From Mycolicibacterium brisbanense (GTDB lineage Bacteria; Actinomycetota; Actinomycetes; Mycobacteriales; Mycobacteriaceae), in assembly GCF_001570425.1 (NCBI RefSeq), contig NZ_BCSX01000021.1:62001-126000 (forward strand): a DNA stretch of 64,000 bases, in the 5' to 3' direction. How positions within the stretch are numbered: position 1 is the stretch's first letter; every line of letters starts with the position of its first letter. Below the pieces are notes generated by a model that did no database searches, was not told the DNA's origin, and saw only the letters and a program-made list of their open reading frames with translations. The position numbers and the translations under genes were made by a program. Shown piece by piece: positions 55,996-64,000 of the stretch.

Positions 55996-57213
55996 TCAGA
56001 GTTGGCCGTGGCGCGGCGGTTTCGTGCCCGAGAGGGTGTAGTTGCCGATATGACGGATCTTCCACCGGGTGGCGTCGTGCAAGGTATGGGTGCGTGCGTC
56101 GCGCCAGTACCGTGACAGGTTGCCGGACGCCGACGCACTGCGTGTCCCGCCGAATTCGAACAAGGCGCTGCCCGCTTCCACCGCGGCTCGCGCGGCGGCC
56201 ACCTTGGCGATCGCCACGGCGATCGAGGCCGCCGCGGTGCTCTCGTCGGTGAGATCGGCTCGGGCCGCATCTACCTGCCGGGCGGTCTCGGCGAGCAACG
56301 CCTGTGCACCTCGCACCGTCACGGCCAGTTCGCCGGCCGCTTGAACCAGGGTCGGGTCCTCGACCGCGCTGGTGACCGAGGCCTCGAAATGTGGTCGGGC
56401 CTTGGCGGATTGACGCACTGCTTCATCGAGTGCGGCTGTCGCGATGCCCACGTCCAGGGCGGCATGCAGCAGCTGAGCCCTGGCCCCGTACAGCGTGGGC
56501 TGCGCGAAGATCGGGCTGAACTCGACGACGTGTGTTGCCGGCACCTCGACGGCATCGAGCGTGACAGTGCCCGAGGCCGTGGTGCGCTGACCCATGCCGT
56601 CCCAATCGTCGATGACCTCGACCCCGCGGGCGTCACGCGGCACGAATGCGATGGCCTTCGGTGTGGTGGCCGTGGGCACCTGCTGCGAGCCATCGGAGTG
56701 CGAAGCCCGCACGATCAACCAGTCGGCGAACAAGGCCCCGGTGGAGTAGTACTTGCGGCCCTGCAGGACGTAGCCGGTGCCCGTCGCGGTGAGCGTCGTG
56801 GTGTCCACGTCGATGGGGTGCGGCCCGCGCTCGGACTGGGCATTGGCGAACAACGCCCCGTCCGATACCAACCCGTAGAAGTAAGCCTGCTGGGCTTCGG
56901 TGCCCTGCAGCCGCAATGCCTCCAGAAAGGTGAAATGCGAGTGCGGGATCTGCCCGATCGACGGATCGCCGTGTGCCAGCAGTCGCATCACCTCGACGAG
57001 CACCACGAAGGGCACGTCGAGCCCGCCGTGCTCGGCGGGCACCGACAGGGCCAGCAGCCCGGACTCCTTGAGCGTCTGAACCTGCTCGTGCGGCAGTATC
57101 CGGTGCGCGTCGCGGGCTTCGGCCCCCTCGGCGAACTCCTTCGACAGCTGTGCCGCGGCGGCCAGCGCCGTGCATGCCGACGAGATACGTGTCGCGCCGG
57201 CCAGATCGGTCAC
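55996..57213 (-). CDS. SfnB/DszC-like flavin-dependent monooxygenase (acyl-CoA dehydrogenase fold)
   Basis: A 405-residue protein. The fold is that of acyl-CoA dehydrogenases, but SVPAEHGGLDVPFVVLVEVMRLLAHGDPSIGQIPHSHF and GRKYYSTGALFADWLIVRA are typical of SfnB/DszC enzymes that use reduced flavin to oxidise sulfur compounds. It overlaps the SsuD-like gene by GTGA, so the two work together. Convergent with the acyl-CoA synthetase gene. Probable dimethylsulfone or sulfonate metabolism. Confidence 0.85.
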   Translation of the reverse strand: MTDLAGATRISSACTALAAAAQLSKEFAEGAEARDAHRILPHEQVQTLKESGLLALSVPAEHGGLDVPFVVLVEVMRLLAHGDPSIGQIPHSHFTFLEALRLQGTEAQQAYFYGLVSDGALFANAQSERGPHPIDVDTTTLTATGTGYVLQGRKYYSTGALFADWLIVRASHSDGSQQVPTATTPKAIAFVPRDARGVEVIDDWDGMGQRTTASGTVTLDAVEVPATHVVEFSPIFAQPTLYGARAQLLHAALDVGIATAALDEAVRQSAKARPHFEASVTSAVEDPTLVQAAGELAVTVRGAQALLAETARQVDAARADLTDESTAAASIAVAIAKVAAARAAVEAGSALFEFGGTRSASASGNLSRYWRDARTHTLHDATRWKIRHIGNYTLSGTKPPRHGQL

Positions 57214-58379
57214 CGCGCCGCGCCCACGAACGGGATCGACGCCGGTGCCGCGAGATCTGTTGCAGCACCGAACAACCCGCGCTTGCGCAAGATCGGCACC
57301 ACGCCCTCGCCGAACCAGTACAGCTCCTCCAGATGCGGATAGCCGGAGAAGATGAACTCGTCGATCCCGATCGCGGCGTACTCGCCGATGCGGTCGGCGA
57401 CCTCGGTGTGACTGCCCACCAGGGCGGTACCCGCCCCGCCGCGCACCAGGCCGACACCAGCCCACAGATTGGGCGCGATCTCCAGGCTGTGCGCGTCGGT
57501 CCAGGTGCCGTTGGCGCGGTTGGCTTCGTGCAGAGCCAGCATGCGGCGCTGGCCCTCGGACTGGCTTCGCGCCAGCCCGGCTTGCGCGGTGCGCACGGTG
57601 TCCTCGTCGAGCGCGGCGATCAGCCGGCTCGCCTGAGCCCATGCTTCCTCGGACGTGTCGCGGGAGATGGTGTGCAGCCGGATGCCGAACCGCAGCTTGC
57701 GGCCCTGTTCCTCACCCAGCGACCGGATCCAGTCGATCTTGGCGCGCACCGCCTCCGGCGGCTCACCCCACGTCAGATAGACATCGGCGTGCCGCGCCGC
57801 AACCGGACCGGCCGCAGCAGAACTACCACCGAAATACAGCGGGGGCACGGGGGTCGGCGGCAGCGCCAGCGAGGCGCCCTCGACGTCGATGTGCTCGCCC
57901 TTGTGGGTGACGGTCTCACCGGCCCACAGCCGCCGAACCACGTCGAGAAACTCATCGCAACGCTGATACCTGGCGTCCTTGTCCAGGTGGTCGCCGAACG
58001 CCCGCTGCTCGTGGGCCTCGCCGCCGACGACGACGTTGAGCAGGATCCGCCCCGGTGCGTGCCGGGCGAAGGTGGCGGCCATCTGAGCCGACAGCGTCGG
58101 GCTGACCAATCCGGGGCGAAACGCCACCAGGAACGCCAGCGACGTCGTCTCGCGCGCCAGCAGCGCGGCGGTGATGAACGCGTCCTCGCACCAGGCCCCC
58201 GTCGGGATCAGCGCCCCGGTGAAACCAAAGGTCTCGGCCGACCGCACGATCGACGCCAGGTAGTCGATGCTGGCGTCACGGTCGCTGTGGGCGGCGCCGG
58301 CCGGTATGCCGTGGCCACCGCCGACGATGTGGCGGCTGTCGCCGTAGGTGGGCAGGAACCAATGCAGAGAGACAGTCAC
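57210..58379 (-). CDS. LLM-class flavin-dependent monooxygenase (SsuD/alkanesulfonate type)
   Basis: A 389-residue bacterial-luciferase-type enzyme that releases sulfite from alkanesulfonates using FMNH2. LHWFLPTYGDSRHI at the start, NVVVGGEAHEQRAFGDHLDKDARYQRCDEFLDVV, YFGGSSAAAGPVAARHADVYLTWGEPP, and SGYPHLEELYWFGEGV are SsuD-like. GTG 58379. It forms an operon with the SfnB-like gene. No NADPH:FMN reductase or sulfonate ABC genes are in the window. Confidence 0.87.
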   Translation of the reverse strand: MTVSLHWFLPTYGDSRHIVGGGHGIPAGAAHSDRDASIDYLASIVRSAETFGFTGALIPTGAWCEDAFITAALLARETTSLAFLVAFRPGLVSPTLSAQMAATFARHAPGRILLNVVVGGEAHEQRAFGDHLDKDARYQRCDEFLDVVRRLWAGETVTHKGEHIDVEGASLALPPTPVPPLYFGGSSAAAGPVAARHADVYLTWGEPPEAVRAKIDWIRSLGEEQGRKLRFGIRLHTISRDTSEEAWAQASRLIAALDEDTVRTAQAGLARSQSEGQRRMLALHEANRANGTWTDAHSLEIAPNLWAGVGLVRGGAGTALVGSHTEVADRIGEYAAIGIDEFIFSGYPHLEELYWFGEGVVPILRKRGLFGAATDLAAPASIPFVGAAR

Positions 58380-58461
58380 GAACAGGACATCTTGCTGCCG
58401 GATCGGCCGTAGCGCACGACTAAAAATCGTGGAGATCCCGACAATCCGGGCCGAGCGCCGG

Positions 58462-59172
58462 TCAGCTGGCGACGACCCAGATCGCTTCTGCCGCAGGACT
58501 GCCCAGGTCGACCGTGACCTCGGCGTCCGAGCTGGACATGCCGCCCGGCGCCTCGACCGCCACCGAGATCATTCCCGCGAAGTCGCGGCGGGCCAGCACC
58601 CGCAAGCGGGAGTCCAGGCTGATGCCCACGCTGTCGAAGTACCGCAGCATCTCCGGATCGGCATCGGAGATCCTCGCCACCGTGCCGGCGTCGCCGTCCT
58701 GGCAGACCGAGAGCTGGCGAGCGGGCGGCGTGGGCACTTGCCCGTCGGCGGCCGGGATCGGGTCGCCGTGCGGGTCGCGGGTCGGGAAACCGAGTTTGGC
58801 GTCGATGCGGTCCAGCATCCGATCGCTCACCGCGTGCTCGAGGATCTCGGCTTCGTCGTGCACCTCGTCCCAGCCGTAGCCGAGCTCCTGGACGAGGAAG
58901 GTCTCCATCAGCCGATGCCGACGCACCATCGCCAGCGCGGCCCGGCGCCCCGCCTCTGTCAGCGTCACCGCGCCGTACTTCTCGTGGTCGACCAGGCCCT
59001 GGTCGGCGAGCTTGCGGATCGATTCCGATGCGGTGGAGGCCGATACGCCCATGCGCTCGGCCAGCAGTTTTGTGCTGATCCGCTCGCGGGACCATTCCTG
59101 GGCCGTCCAGATGACTTTCAGATAGTCCTGGGCAACCGTCGAGAGGTCGCGATGGTTACCGTCTGGACTCAC
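58462..59172 (-). CDS. sirR: Metal-dependent DtxR-family regulator SirR/MntR
   Basis: A 236-residue regulator. VAQDYLKVIWTAQEWSRERISTKLLAERMGVSASTASESIRKLADQGLV is the winged helix, and the metal-binding domain has RHRLMETFLVQELGYGWDEVHDEAEILEHAVSD. A FeoA/SH3-like C-terminal domain is present. Counterpart of Rv2788, which responds to manganese. GTG start with TAAACT eight bases before it, leaderless. The MntH or MntABC target is not in the window. It lies upstream of the sulfur pair in the same direction. Confidence 0.88.
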   Translation of the reverse strand: MSPDGNHRDLSTVAQDYLKVIWTAQEWSRERISTKLLAERMGVSASTASESIRKLADQGLVDHEKYGAVTLTEAGRRAALAMVRRHRLMETFLVQELGYGWDEVHDEAEILEHAVSDRMLDRIDAKLGFPTRDPHGDPIPAADGQVPTPPARQLSVCQDGDAGTVARISDADPEMLRYFDSVGISLDSRLRVLARRDFAGMISVAVEAPGGMSSSDAEVTVDLGSPAAEAIWVVAS

Positions 59173-59180
59173 AGTGAGGA

Positions 59181-59186
59181 AGTTTA
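59181..59186 (-). promoter_or_regulatory. -10 box of a leaderless sirR promoter
   Basis: TAAACT on the minus strand, eight bases before the GTG at 59172. The adjacent TTTAGGCAA could be a half-site for autoregulation. Confidence 0.45.
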
Positions 59187-59240
59187 GGCAATCGTCACCT
59201 GATCTGGGGATCTAGAGCAGACCGTGGCGCGGGCGGGCCG

Positions 59241-59246
59241 TAGGCT
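59241..59246 (+). promoter_or_regulatory. -10 box of a leaderless ribF promoter
   Basis: TAGGCT, seven bases before the GTG at 59254, with no Shine-Dalgarno. Confidence 0.5.
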
Positions 59247-59253
59247 GAGGGCT

Positions 59254-60246
59254 GTGCAGCGCTGGCGTGGGCAGGACGAGATCCCCACGGACTGGGGCAG
59301 GTGTGTGGTCACCATCGGGGTGTTCGACGGTGTGCACCGTGGACACGCTGAGCTGATCAGCCATGCGGTGAAAGCGGGTAGGTCCCGTGGGATACCGGTG
59401 GTGATGATGACCTTCGACCCCCATCCGATGGAAGTGGTGTTCCCGGGCAGTCACCCGGCTCAGCTCACCACGCTGACCCGGCGGGCCGAACTGGTCGAAG
59501 AACTCGGCGTCGACGTCTTTCTCGTGATGCCGTTCACGTCGGACTTCATGAAGCTCACCCCCGAGCGCTACATCCACGAGCTGCTGGTCGAGGACCTGCA
59601 CGTGGTCGAGGTCGTCGTGGGGGAGAACTTCACGTTCGGCAAGAAGGCAGCAGGCAACGTCGACATGCTGCGCGCCGCCGGTGAGCGGTTCGGCTTCGCG
59701 GTCGAGTCGATGTCACTGGTCACTGAGAGTCTCGACCCCCAGCACCGCGACGAGCGCGTCACGTTCTCGTCCACCTACATCCGGTCCTGTGTCGATGCCG
59801 GTGACGTCGTCGCGGCTGCCGAGGCGCTGGGCCGTCCACACCGTGTGGAAGGCGTGGTGGTGCGCGGCGACGGCCGGGGCCGGGTGCTGGGCTTCCCGAC
59901 CGCCAACGTGGCCCCGCCGATGTACTCGGCGATCCCCGCCGACGGCGTATATGCGGCATGGTTCACCGTGCTGGGCCACGGGCCGGTGCTCGGCACGGTG
60001 GTGCCAGGTGAGCGGTACCAGGCTGCCGTGTCCGTCGGCACCAATCCGACGTTCTCCGGGCGCACGCGCACGGTCGAGGCATTCATCCTCGACAACACCG
60101 CCGATCTCTACGGCCAGCACGTTGCGGTCGACTTCGTGGCCCGGATCCGCGGGCAGGAGAAGTTCGATGCGGTCGACGACCTGGTGGTGGCGATGACGGC
60201 CGATACCGACCGCGCCCGGGCAATTCTGGCTGCACAGTCCAGCTGA
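59254..60246 (+). CDS. ribF: Bifunctional riboflavin kinase/FAD synthetase
   Basis: A 330-residue enzyme. The N-terminal FMN adenylyltransferase has VTIGVFDGVHRGH and FDPHPMEVVFPG; FTFGKKAAGN follows. The C-terminal flavokinase has GRVLGFPTANV and NPTFSGRTRTVEAFIL. GTG 59254 matches the homologue start (VQRWRGQDEIPTDWG). The last codons lie in a 25-bp tandem duplication. Confidence 0.95.
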   Translation: MQRWRGQDEIPTDWGRCVVTIGVFDGVHRGHAELISHAVKAGRSRGIPVVMMTFDPHPMEVVFPGSHPAQLTTLTRRAELVEELGVDVFLVMPFTSDFMKLTPERYIHELLVEDLHVVEVVVGENFTFGKKAAGNVDMLRAAGERFGFAVESMSLVTESLDPQHRDERVTFSSTYIRSCVDAGDVVAAAEALGRPHRVEGVVVRGDGRGRVLGFPTANVAPPMYSAIPADGVYAAWFTVLGHGPVLGTVVPGERYQAAVSVGTNPTFSGRTRTVEAFILDNTADLYGQHVAVDFVARIRGQEKFDAVDDLVVAMTADTDRARAILAAQSS

Positions 60247-60287
60247 ACTCGCGGTCCGCCGCTCCAGCTGGATTCGCGGCCCGCCGC
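60238..60287 (+). repeat. 25-bp tandem duplication across the ribF stop codon
   Basis: 60238-60262 and 60263-60287 match at 22 of 25 positions (beginning TCCAGCTG). The first copy contains the ribF stop. The second joins a GC hairpin, GGCCCG-CCG-CGGGCC (60278-60292), just before the rpsO -10 box. Confidence 0.65.
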
Positions 60288-60297
60288 GGGCCACTGC

Positions 60298-60303
60298 TAG
60301 ACT
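60298..60303 (+). promoter_or_regulatory. -10 box of the rpsO promoter
   Basis: TAGACT, about 82 bases before the rpsO GTG. This gives a leader long enough for the S15 translational autoregulation known in other bacteria; its fold is not assessed here. Confidence 0.45.
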
Positions 60304-60384
60304 TCCCCCCGATCCGGCACATGCTGCAGGCCGCGGTGGCTGTGTCGAGAATTTGTTCGCGGACCGATTTGATGGAGTTATTTC

Positions 60385-60654
60385 GTGGCGCTTACCGCCG
60401 AGCAGAAAAAAGAGATCCTGGGCTCCTACGGCCTGCACGAGACCGACACCGGTTCGCCGGAGGCCCAGGTCGCGCTGCTGACCAAGCGGATCTCGGATCT
60501 TACTGAGCACCTCAAGGCACACAAGCACGACCACCACTCGCGGCGCGGACTGCTGCTGCTCGTGGGCCGTCGTCGCCGGCTGCTCAAGTACGTGGCGCAG
60601 GTCGACGTCGAACGTTACCGTTCGCTGATCGAGCGCCTCGGGCTGCGTCGCTGA
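60385..60654 (+). CDS. rpsO: 30S ribosomal protein S15
   Basis: The 89-residue S15. [60 protein letters not shown] are diagnostic. GTG start with TGGAGT upstream. It lies before lppU and gpsI, the usual rpsO-pnp neighbourhood. Confidence 0.98.
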   Translation: MALTAEQKKEILGSYGLHETDTGSPEAQVALLTKRISDLTEHLKAHKHDHHSRRGLLLLVGRRRRLLKYVAQVDVERYRSLIERLGLRR

Positions 60655-60665
60655 CGCGGCTCTAT

Positions 60666-61166
60666 ATGCCATCAGTACCGGCGGCCGTCTTCTTCGGGAC
60701 GGCCGCCGTTCTGGCTGTAGCTGTCCTGCCCGGCTGTTCGCGGGCGTCAGCGGCCGACATGCAAGCGGGGGATTGCCTCAAGATCGGGGGCACCGCCCGC
60801 TATCCGGATGCCAGCGAGGCCGTGTGCGCCAGCCCGGAGTCCAACTACAAGGTGGTTTCCACGGTGACCGGCAGCGGCAGCTGCCCGAGTGATGTGGACT
60901 CGTCCTACACCTTGAACAGTGCATTCAGTGACGAATCCCAGACAGTCTGCATGGACATCGACTGGGTGGTCGGTGGCTGCATGAGCATCGACCCGGAACA
61001 CAGAACAGACCCGGTGCGCGTGGATTGCGCGGATTCCGGTGCGCCACACCGGCAGCGGGTCAGCCAGGTGCTGCAGGATGTCTCCGCGGTCGATCAATGC
61101 GGGAGCGGCATCGGGTATCCCTACCCGGAGCGCCAGTTCACCGTGTGTGTAGAGGACGTGGCGTAA
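60666..61166 (+). CDS. lppU: Lipoprotein LppU
   Basis: A 166-residue secreted lipoprotein. The hydrophobic signal VFFGTAAVLAVAVLPGC ends in a lipobox (cysteine near residue 24). The mature protein has six or more cysteines (GDCLKI, AVCASP, GSCPSD, TVCMD, GGCMS, VDCADS, DQCGSG, TVCVED), probably disulfide-linked. Position between rpsO and gpsI matches Rv2784c. Function unknown. Confidence 0.87.
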   Translation: MPSVPAAVFFGTAAVLAVAVLPGCSRASAADMQAGDCLKIGGTARYPDASEAVCASPESNYKVVSTVTGSGSCPSDVDSSYTLNSAFSDESQTVCMDIDWVVGGCMSIDPEHRTDPVRVDCADSGAPHRQRVSQVLQDVSAVDQCGSGIGYPYPERQFTVCVEDVA

Positions 61167-61455
61167 GCAGCGCCGCGATGGCAATCCGGCTGTTGCTGCC
61201 GTGTACCATGGGTGCGTTCGACAGCTGTTCGAACATGGGTGCGGCACCCGCATATCGGCGGGCGCCGTTCCTGCGAGTCACAGAGGACCCGCTCGATCGG
61301 GCGGTCTTCGGTAGTGGCCGCCGGGAGTCCCCCTTGAGGTGGGGTGTGTCCGGCCGCTTCGATCGACGGCCGTAGCCGTATCCGGGTCTGTGGTGTTCGC
61401 CGGCGTGACGACGCGAAACAAACGACTGAGTGAATCAGAGAGGCCACCGGACTAA
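61167..61455 (+). promoter_or_regulatory. Long untranslated leader of gpsI
   Basis: 289 bases without a convincing gene. CATGGGTGCG occurs twice (61207-61216 and 61233-61242), flanking a near-palindrome GTTCGACAGCTGTTCGAAC. Further on CGGCCG arms (61351-61356 and 61367-61372) can form a hairpin. PNPase leaders in other bacteria are targets of autoregulation by RNase III and PNPase itself, so a structured leader is plausible. Confidence 0.5.
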
Positions 61456-63711
61456 ATGTCTGCAGTTGAACTTGAAGACGGTGTGTTCGAATCCACCGCC
61501 GTCATCGACAACGGGTCCTTCGGCACCCGCACCATCCGCTTCGAGACCGGACGGCTGGCCCAGCAGGCCGCCGGCTCGGCCGTCGCCTACCTCGATGACG
61601 AGACCATGTTGCTGAGCGCCACCACCGCCAGCAAGAACCCCAAGGACCACTTCGACTTCTTCCCGCTGACGGTCGACGTCGAAGAGCGCATGTACGCCGC
61701 AGGCCGGATCCCCGGCTCGTTCTTCCGCCGGGAGGGGCGTCCGTCCACCGACGCGATCCTGACCTGCCGCCTGATCGACCGTCCGCTGCGCCCGTCGTTC
61801 GTCGACGGCCTGCGCAACGAGATCCAGGTCGTGGTCACCGTGCTGAGCCTGGATCCGAAGGATCTGTACGACGTACTGGCAATCAACGCCGCGTCGGCGT
61901 CCACGCAGCTGGCCGGCCTGCCGTTCTCCGGCCCGGTCGGTGGCACCCGCGTCGCCCTGATCGACGGCCAGTGGGTCGCGTTCCCGACCGTCGAGCAGCT
62001 CGAGAAGGCTGTGTTCGACATGGTCGTCGCCGGGCGGGTACTCGAAGACGGTGACGTCGCGATCATGATGGTCGAAGCCGAGGCCACCGAGAAGGTCATC
62101 GAGCTGGTGGCCGGCGGCGCGCAGGCGCCCACCGAGGCCGTCGTCGCCGAGGGCCTTGAGGCCGCCAAGCCGTTCATCAAGGTGCTGTGCGCCGCCCAGC
62201 AGGAGCTGGCCGAGGCCGCAGGCAAGGAGACCGGCGATTACCCGGTTTTCCCCGACTACGCCGAGGACGTCTACTACTCGGTCGCGTCGGTGGCCACCGA
62301 CGCGCTGTCGGAGGCGCTGACCATCGCAGGCAAGAACGAACGCAACGACCGCACCGACGAGATCAAGGTCGAGGTGCTGGAGCGCCTGGCCGAGACCTAC
62401 GCGGGCCGCGAGAAAGAGATCGGCGCCGCGTTCCGGTCGCTGACCAAAAAGCTTGTGCGCCAGCGCATTCTGACTGACCACTTCCGTATCGACGGCCGTG
62501 GCATCACCGACATCCGTGCCCTGTCGGCCGAGGTGGCCGTGGTGCCCCGGGCGCACGGCAGCGCGCTGTTCGAGCGTGGCGAGACCCAGATCATGGGTGT
62601 CACCACGCTGGACATGATCAAGATGGCCCAGCAGATCGACTCGCTCGGGCCGGAGACCACCAAGCGCTACATGCACCACTACAACTTCCCGCCGTACTCG
62701 ACCGGTGAGACCGGTCGCGTCGGTTCGCCCAAGCGCCGCGAGATCGGCCACGGCGCACTGGCCGAGCGGGCCCTGGTGCCCGTGCTGCCGAGCATCGAGG
62801 AGTTCCCCTACGCGATCCGTCAGGTCTCCGAGGCGTTGGGCTCCAACGGCTCCACCTCGATGGGCTCGGTCTGCGCATCGACGCTGGCGCTGCTCAACGC
62901 CGGTGTGCCGCTGAAGGCTCCGGTGGCCGGTATCGCCATGGGCCTGGTGTCCGACGACGTCGAGACCGACGGCAAGACGGAACGTCGCTTCGTCGCGCTG
63001 ACCGACATCCTCGGAGCCGAGGACGCCTTCGGTGACATGGACTTCAAGGTCGCCGGAACCAAGGACTTCGTCACAGCGCTGCAGCTGGACACCAAGCTCG
63101 ACGGCATCCCGTCGAAGGTGCTGGCCGGTGCGCTGAGCCAGGCCAAGGACGCGCGGCTGACCATCCTCGAGGTGATGGCCGAGGCGATCGACCGTCCCGA
63201 CGAGATGAGCCCGTACGCGCCGCGGATCACCACCATCAAGGTGCCCGTGGACAAGATCGGCGAGGTCATCGGGCCCAAGGGCAAGATGATCAACTCGATC
63301 ACCGAGGAGACCGGTGCGCAGATCTCCATCGAGGACGACGGCACGGTCTTCGTCGGTGCTGCGGACGGCCCGTCCGCGCAGGCTGCGATCGACAAGATCA
63401 ACGCGATCGCCAACCCGCAGCTGCCGAAGATCGGCGAGCGGTTCCTCGGCACCGTGGTCAAGACCACCGATTTCGGTGCGTTCGTCTCGCTGCTGCCGGG
63501 TCGCGACGGTCTGGTGCACATCTCGAAGCTGGGCCGCGGCAAGCGCATCGCCAAGGTCGAGGATGTGGTGAAGGTCGGCGACAAGCTGCAGGTGGAGATC
63601 GCCGATATCGACAACCGCGGCAAGATCTCGCTGGTTCTGGTGGCTGAAGAGGAAACAGCAGCAGAAGCGACCCCGGCCGCCCCTGCCGATGCCGCGCCCG
63701 CCGAAGCCTGA
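61456..63711 (+). CDS. gpsI: Polyribonucleotide nucleotidyltransferase (PNPase)
   Basis: A 751-residue exoribonuclease and RNA polymerase, also called guanosine pentaphosphate synthase in actinobacteria. Two RNase PH domains (1-240 and about 345-560), a KH domain around 590-650 ([22 protein letters not shown]) and an S1 domain about 660-730 ([33 protein letters not shown]). An A/P/E-rich tail ends the protein. It overlaps the start of pepR by 23 bases. Confidence 0.97.
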   Translation: MSAVELEDGVFESTAVIDNGSFGTRTIRFETGRLAQQAAGSAVAYLDDETMLLSATTASKNPKDHFDFFPLTVDVEERMYAAGRIPGSFFRREGRPSTDAILTCRLIDRPLRPSFVDGLRNEIQVVVTVLSLDPKDLYDVLAINAASASTQLAGLPFSGPVGGTRVALIDGQWVAFPTVEQLEKAVFDMVVAGRVLEDGDVAIMMVEAEATEKVIELVAGGAQAPTEAVVAEGLEAAKPFIKVLCAAQQELAEAAGKETGDYPVFPDYAEDVYYSVASVATDALSEALTIAGKNERNDRTDEIKVEVLERLAETYAGREKEIGAAFRSLTKKLVRQRILTDHFRIDGRGITDIRALSAEVAVVPRAHGSALFERGETQIMGVTTLDMIKMAQQIDSLGPETTKRYMHHYNFPPYSTGETGRVGSPKRREIGHGALAERALVPVLPSIEEFPYAIRQVSEALGSNGSTSMGSVCASTLALLNAGVPLKAPVAGIAMGLVSDDVETDGKTERRFVALTDILGAEDAFGDMDFKVAGTKDFVTALQLDTKLDGIPSKVLAGALSQAKDARLTILEVMAEAIDRPDEMSPYAPRITTIKVPVDKIGEVIGPKGKMINSITEETGAQISIEDDGTVFVGAADGPSAQAAIDKINAIANPQLPKIGERFLGTVVKTTDFGAFVSLLPGRDGLVHISKLGRGKRIAKVEDVVKVGDKLQVEIADIDNRGKISLVLVAEEETAAEATPAAPADAAPAEA

Positions 63712-64000
63712 TCGCAAGGCGTCGACACTGGATACCTCGCAGGTCCGCCGGACCATATTGCCCGGCGGACTGCGGGTGGTCACGGAGTACATCCCGTCGG
63801 TGCGTTCCGCATCGGTCGGGGTGTGGGTGGGTGTCGGTTCCCGCGACGAGGGTCGTAGCGTCGCGGGTGCCGCCCACTTCCTGGAGCACCTGCTGTTCAA
63901 GGCGACGCCGTCACGGAGTGCGGTGCAGATCGCACAGGCCGTCGACGCCGTCGGCGGTGAGCTGAACGCATTCACCGCACGCGAGCACACCTGCTACTAC
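63689..64000 (+). CDS. pepR: M16-family zinc protease PepR, 5' part only
   Basis: The first 104 codons; the gene runs past the window edge. [35 protein letters not shown] is the M16 start, and HFLEH (63-67) holds the inverted zinc motif Hxx[17 protein letters not shown] follows, as in M. tuberculosis PepR (Rv2782c). ATG 63689 lies inside the gpsI 3' end, so the genes overlap. Confidence 0.9.
   Translation, partial: MPRPPKPDRKASTLDTSQVRRTILPGGLRVVTEYIPSVRSASVGVWVGVGSRDEGRSVAGAAHFLEHLLFKATPSRSAVQIAQAVDAVGGELNAFTAREHTCYY

Noticed and set aside
61226..61245. A possible LexA (SOS) box around TTCGAACATGGGTGCG
   Set aside because: Only one half matches CGAAC-N4-GTTCG; two key positions of the second half differ, and gpsI is not a known SOS gene.
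61025..61375. A 116-codon frame in the gpsI leader
   Set aside because: It begins inside lppU in another frame and shows no domain or plausible start signal.
61435..63990. An 851-codon minus-strand open frame opposite gpsI
   Set aside because: Antisense shadow of PNPase with histidine/arginine-rich, domain-free content.

Overview
The window looks like chromosome of a fast-growing mycobacterium, most likely Mycolicibacterium smegmatis or a close relative. It is GC-rich throughout, has many GTG starts, carries mycothione reductase, EfpA, PptT and LppU, and its backbone keeps the gene order I recall for M. tuberculosis Rv2860c to Rv2782c. Locus names from M. tuberculosis are from memory, not from a search.

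Layout. (1) 44-5073: a glnA4-type ligase, amidotransferase, aldehyde dehydrogenase, SDR and GntR regulator, resembling a gamma-glutamylated amine catabolic operon. (2) 5131-6730: an ArsR-type regulator and a NiCoT nickel/cobalt transporter, followed by the opposing hydrolase-mtr pair. (3) 9288-16601: mqo, a GNAT acetyltransferase, then a fused ChlI/ChlD-type chelatase, cobO, cobB and cysG, a cobalamin/siroheme group. (4) 16635-20689: efpA, a pterin-dehydratase/VOC fusion and proS, ending at a perfect 21-bp inverted repeat. (5) 20763-29932: two opposing ferritin-like/lipoprotein genes and the conserved rimP-nusA-ylxR-infB-rbfA-nrnA-(zinc miniprotein)-dinF operon. (6) 30017-37644: a MerR/methyltransferase pair, enoyl-CoA hydratase, DUF2277, DUF1802, CocE hydrolase, a DUF3558 protein, and metallophosphoesterase-pptT-truB. 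(7) 37645-58461: an accessory catabolic island. (8) 58462-64000: sirR, ribF, rpsO, lppU, gpsI and the start of pepR, again backbone.

The island is the most interesting part. Its first half is an AraC-family regulator with an operon SDR-Baeyer-Villiger monooxygenase-esterase-SDR-aldehyde dehydrogenase (41223-46864), which reads as a full ketone-to-ester-to-acid route. The same 29-bp operator, at fixed distance from a TAGCGT -10 box, lies before that operon, before a paralogous SDR on the other strand, and before an orphan MCE (MceE-type) lipoprotein, tying lipid binding or uptake to the oxidation route. The second half is a TetR-controlled beta-oxidation-like operon (ltp1 thiolase, SRPBCC, MaoC, SDR, fadE21, hydrolase, SDR, acyl-CoA synthetase; 47715-55966) with two matching TetR operators. 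An SfnB/SsuD-like flavin pair for organosulfur compounds closes the island.

Small-scale structure includes a family of three 61-bp palindromic intergenic repeats, a second repeat family that carries ribosome-binding sites and start codons and forms mini-ORFs coupling gene ends to downstream starts, many probable leaderless promoters (TANNNT 6-8 nt before the start codon), a KstR-like box at 35065 and a textbook MerR promoter at 30636. I saw no tRNA, rRNA, CRISPR array, insertion sequence, prophage or recognisable cobalamin riboswitch.
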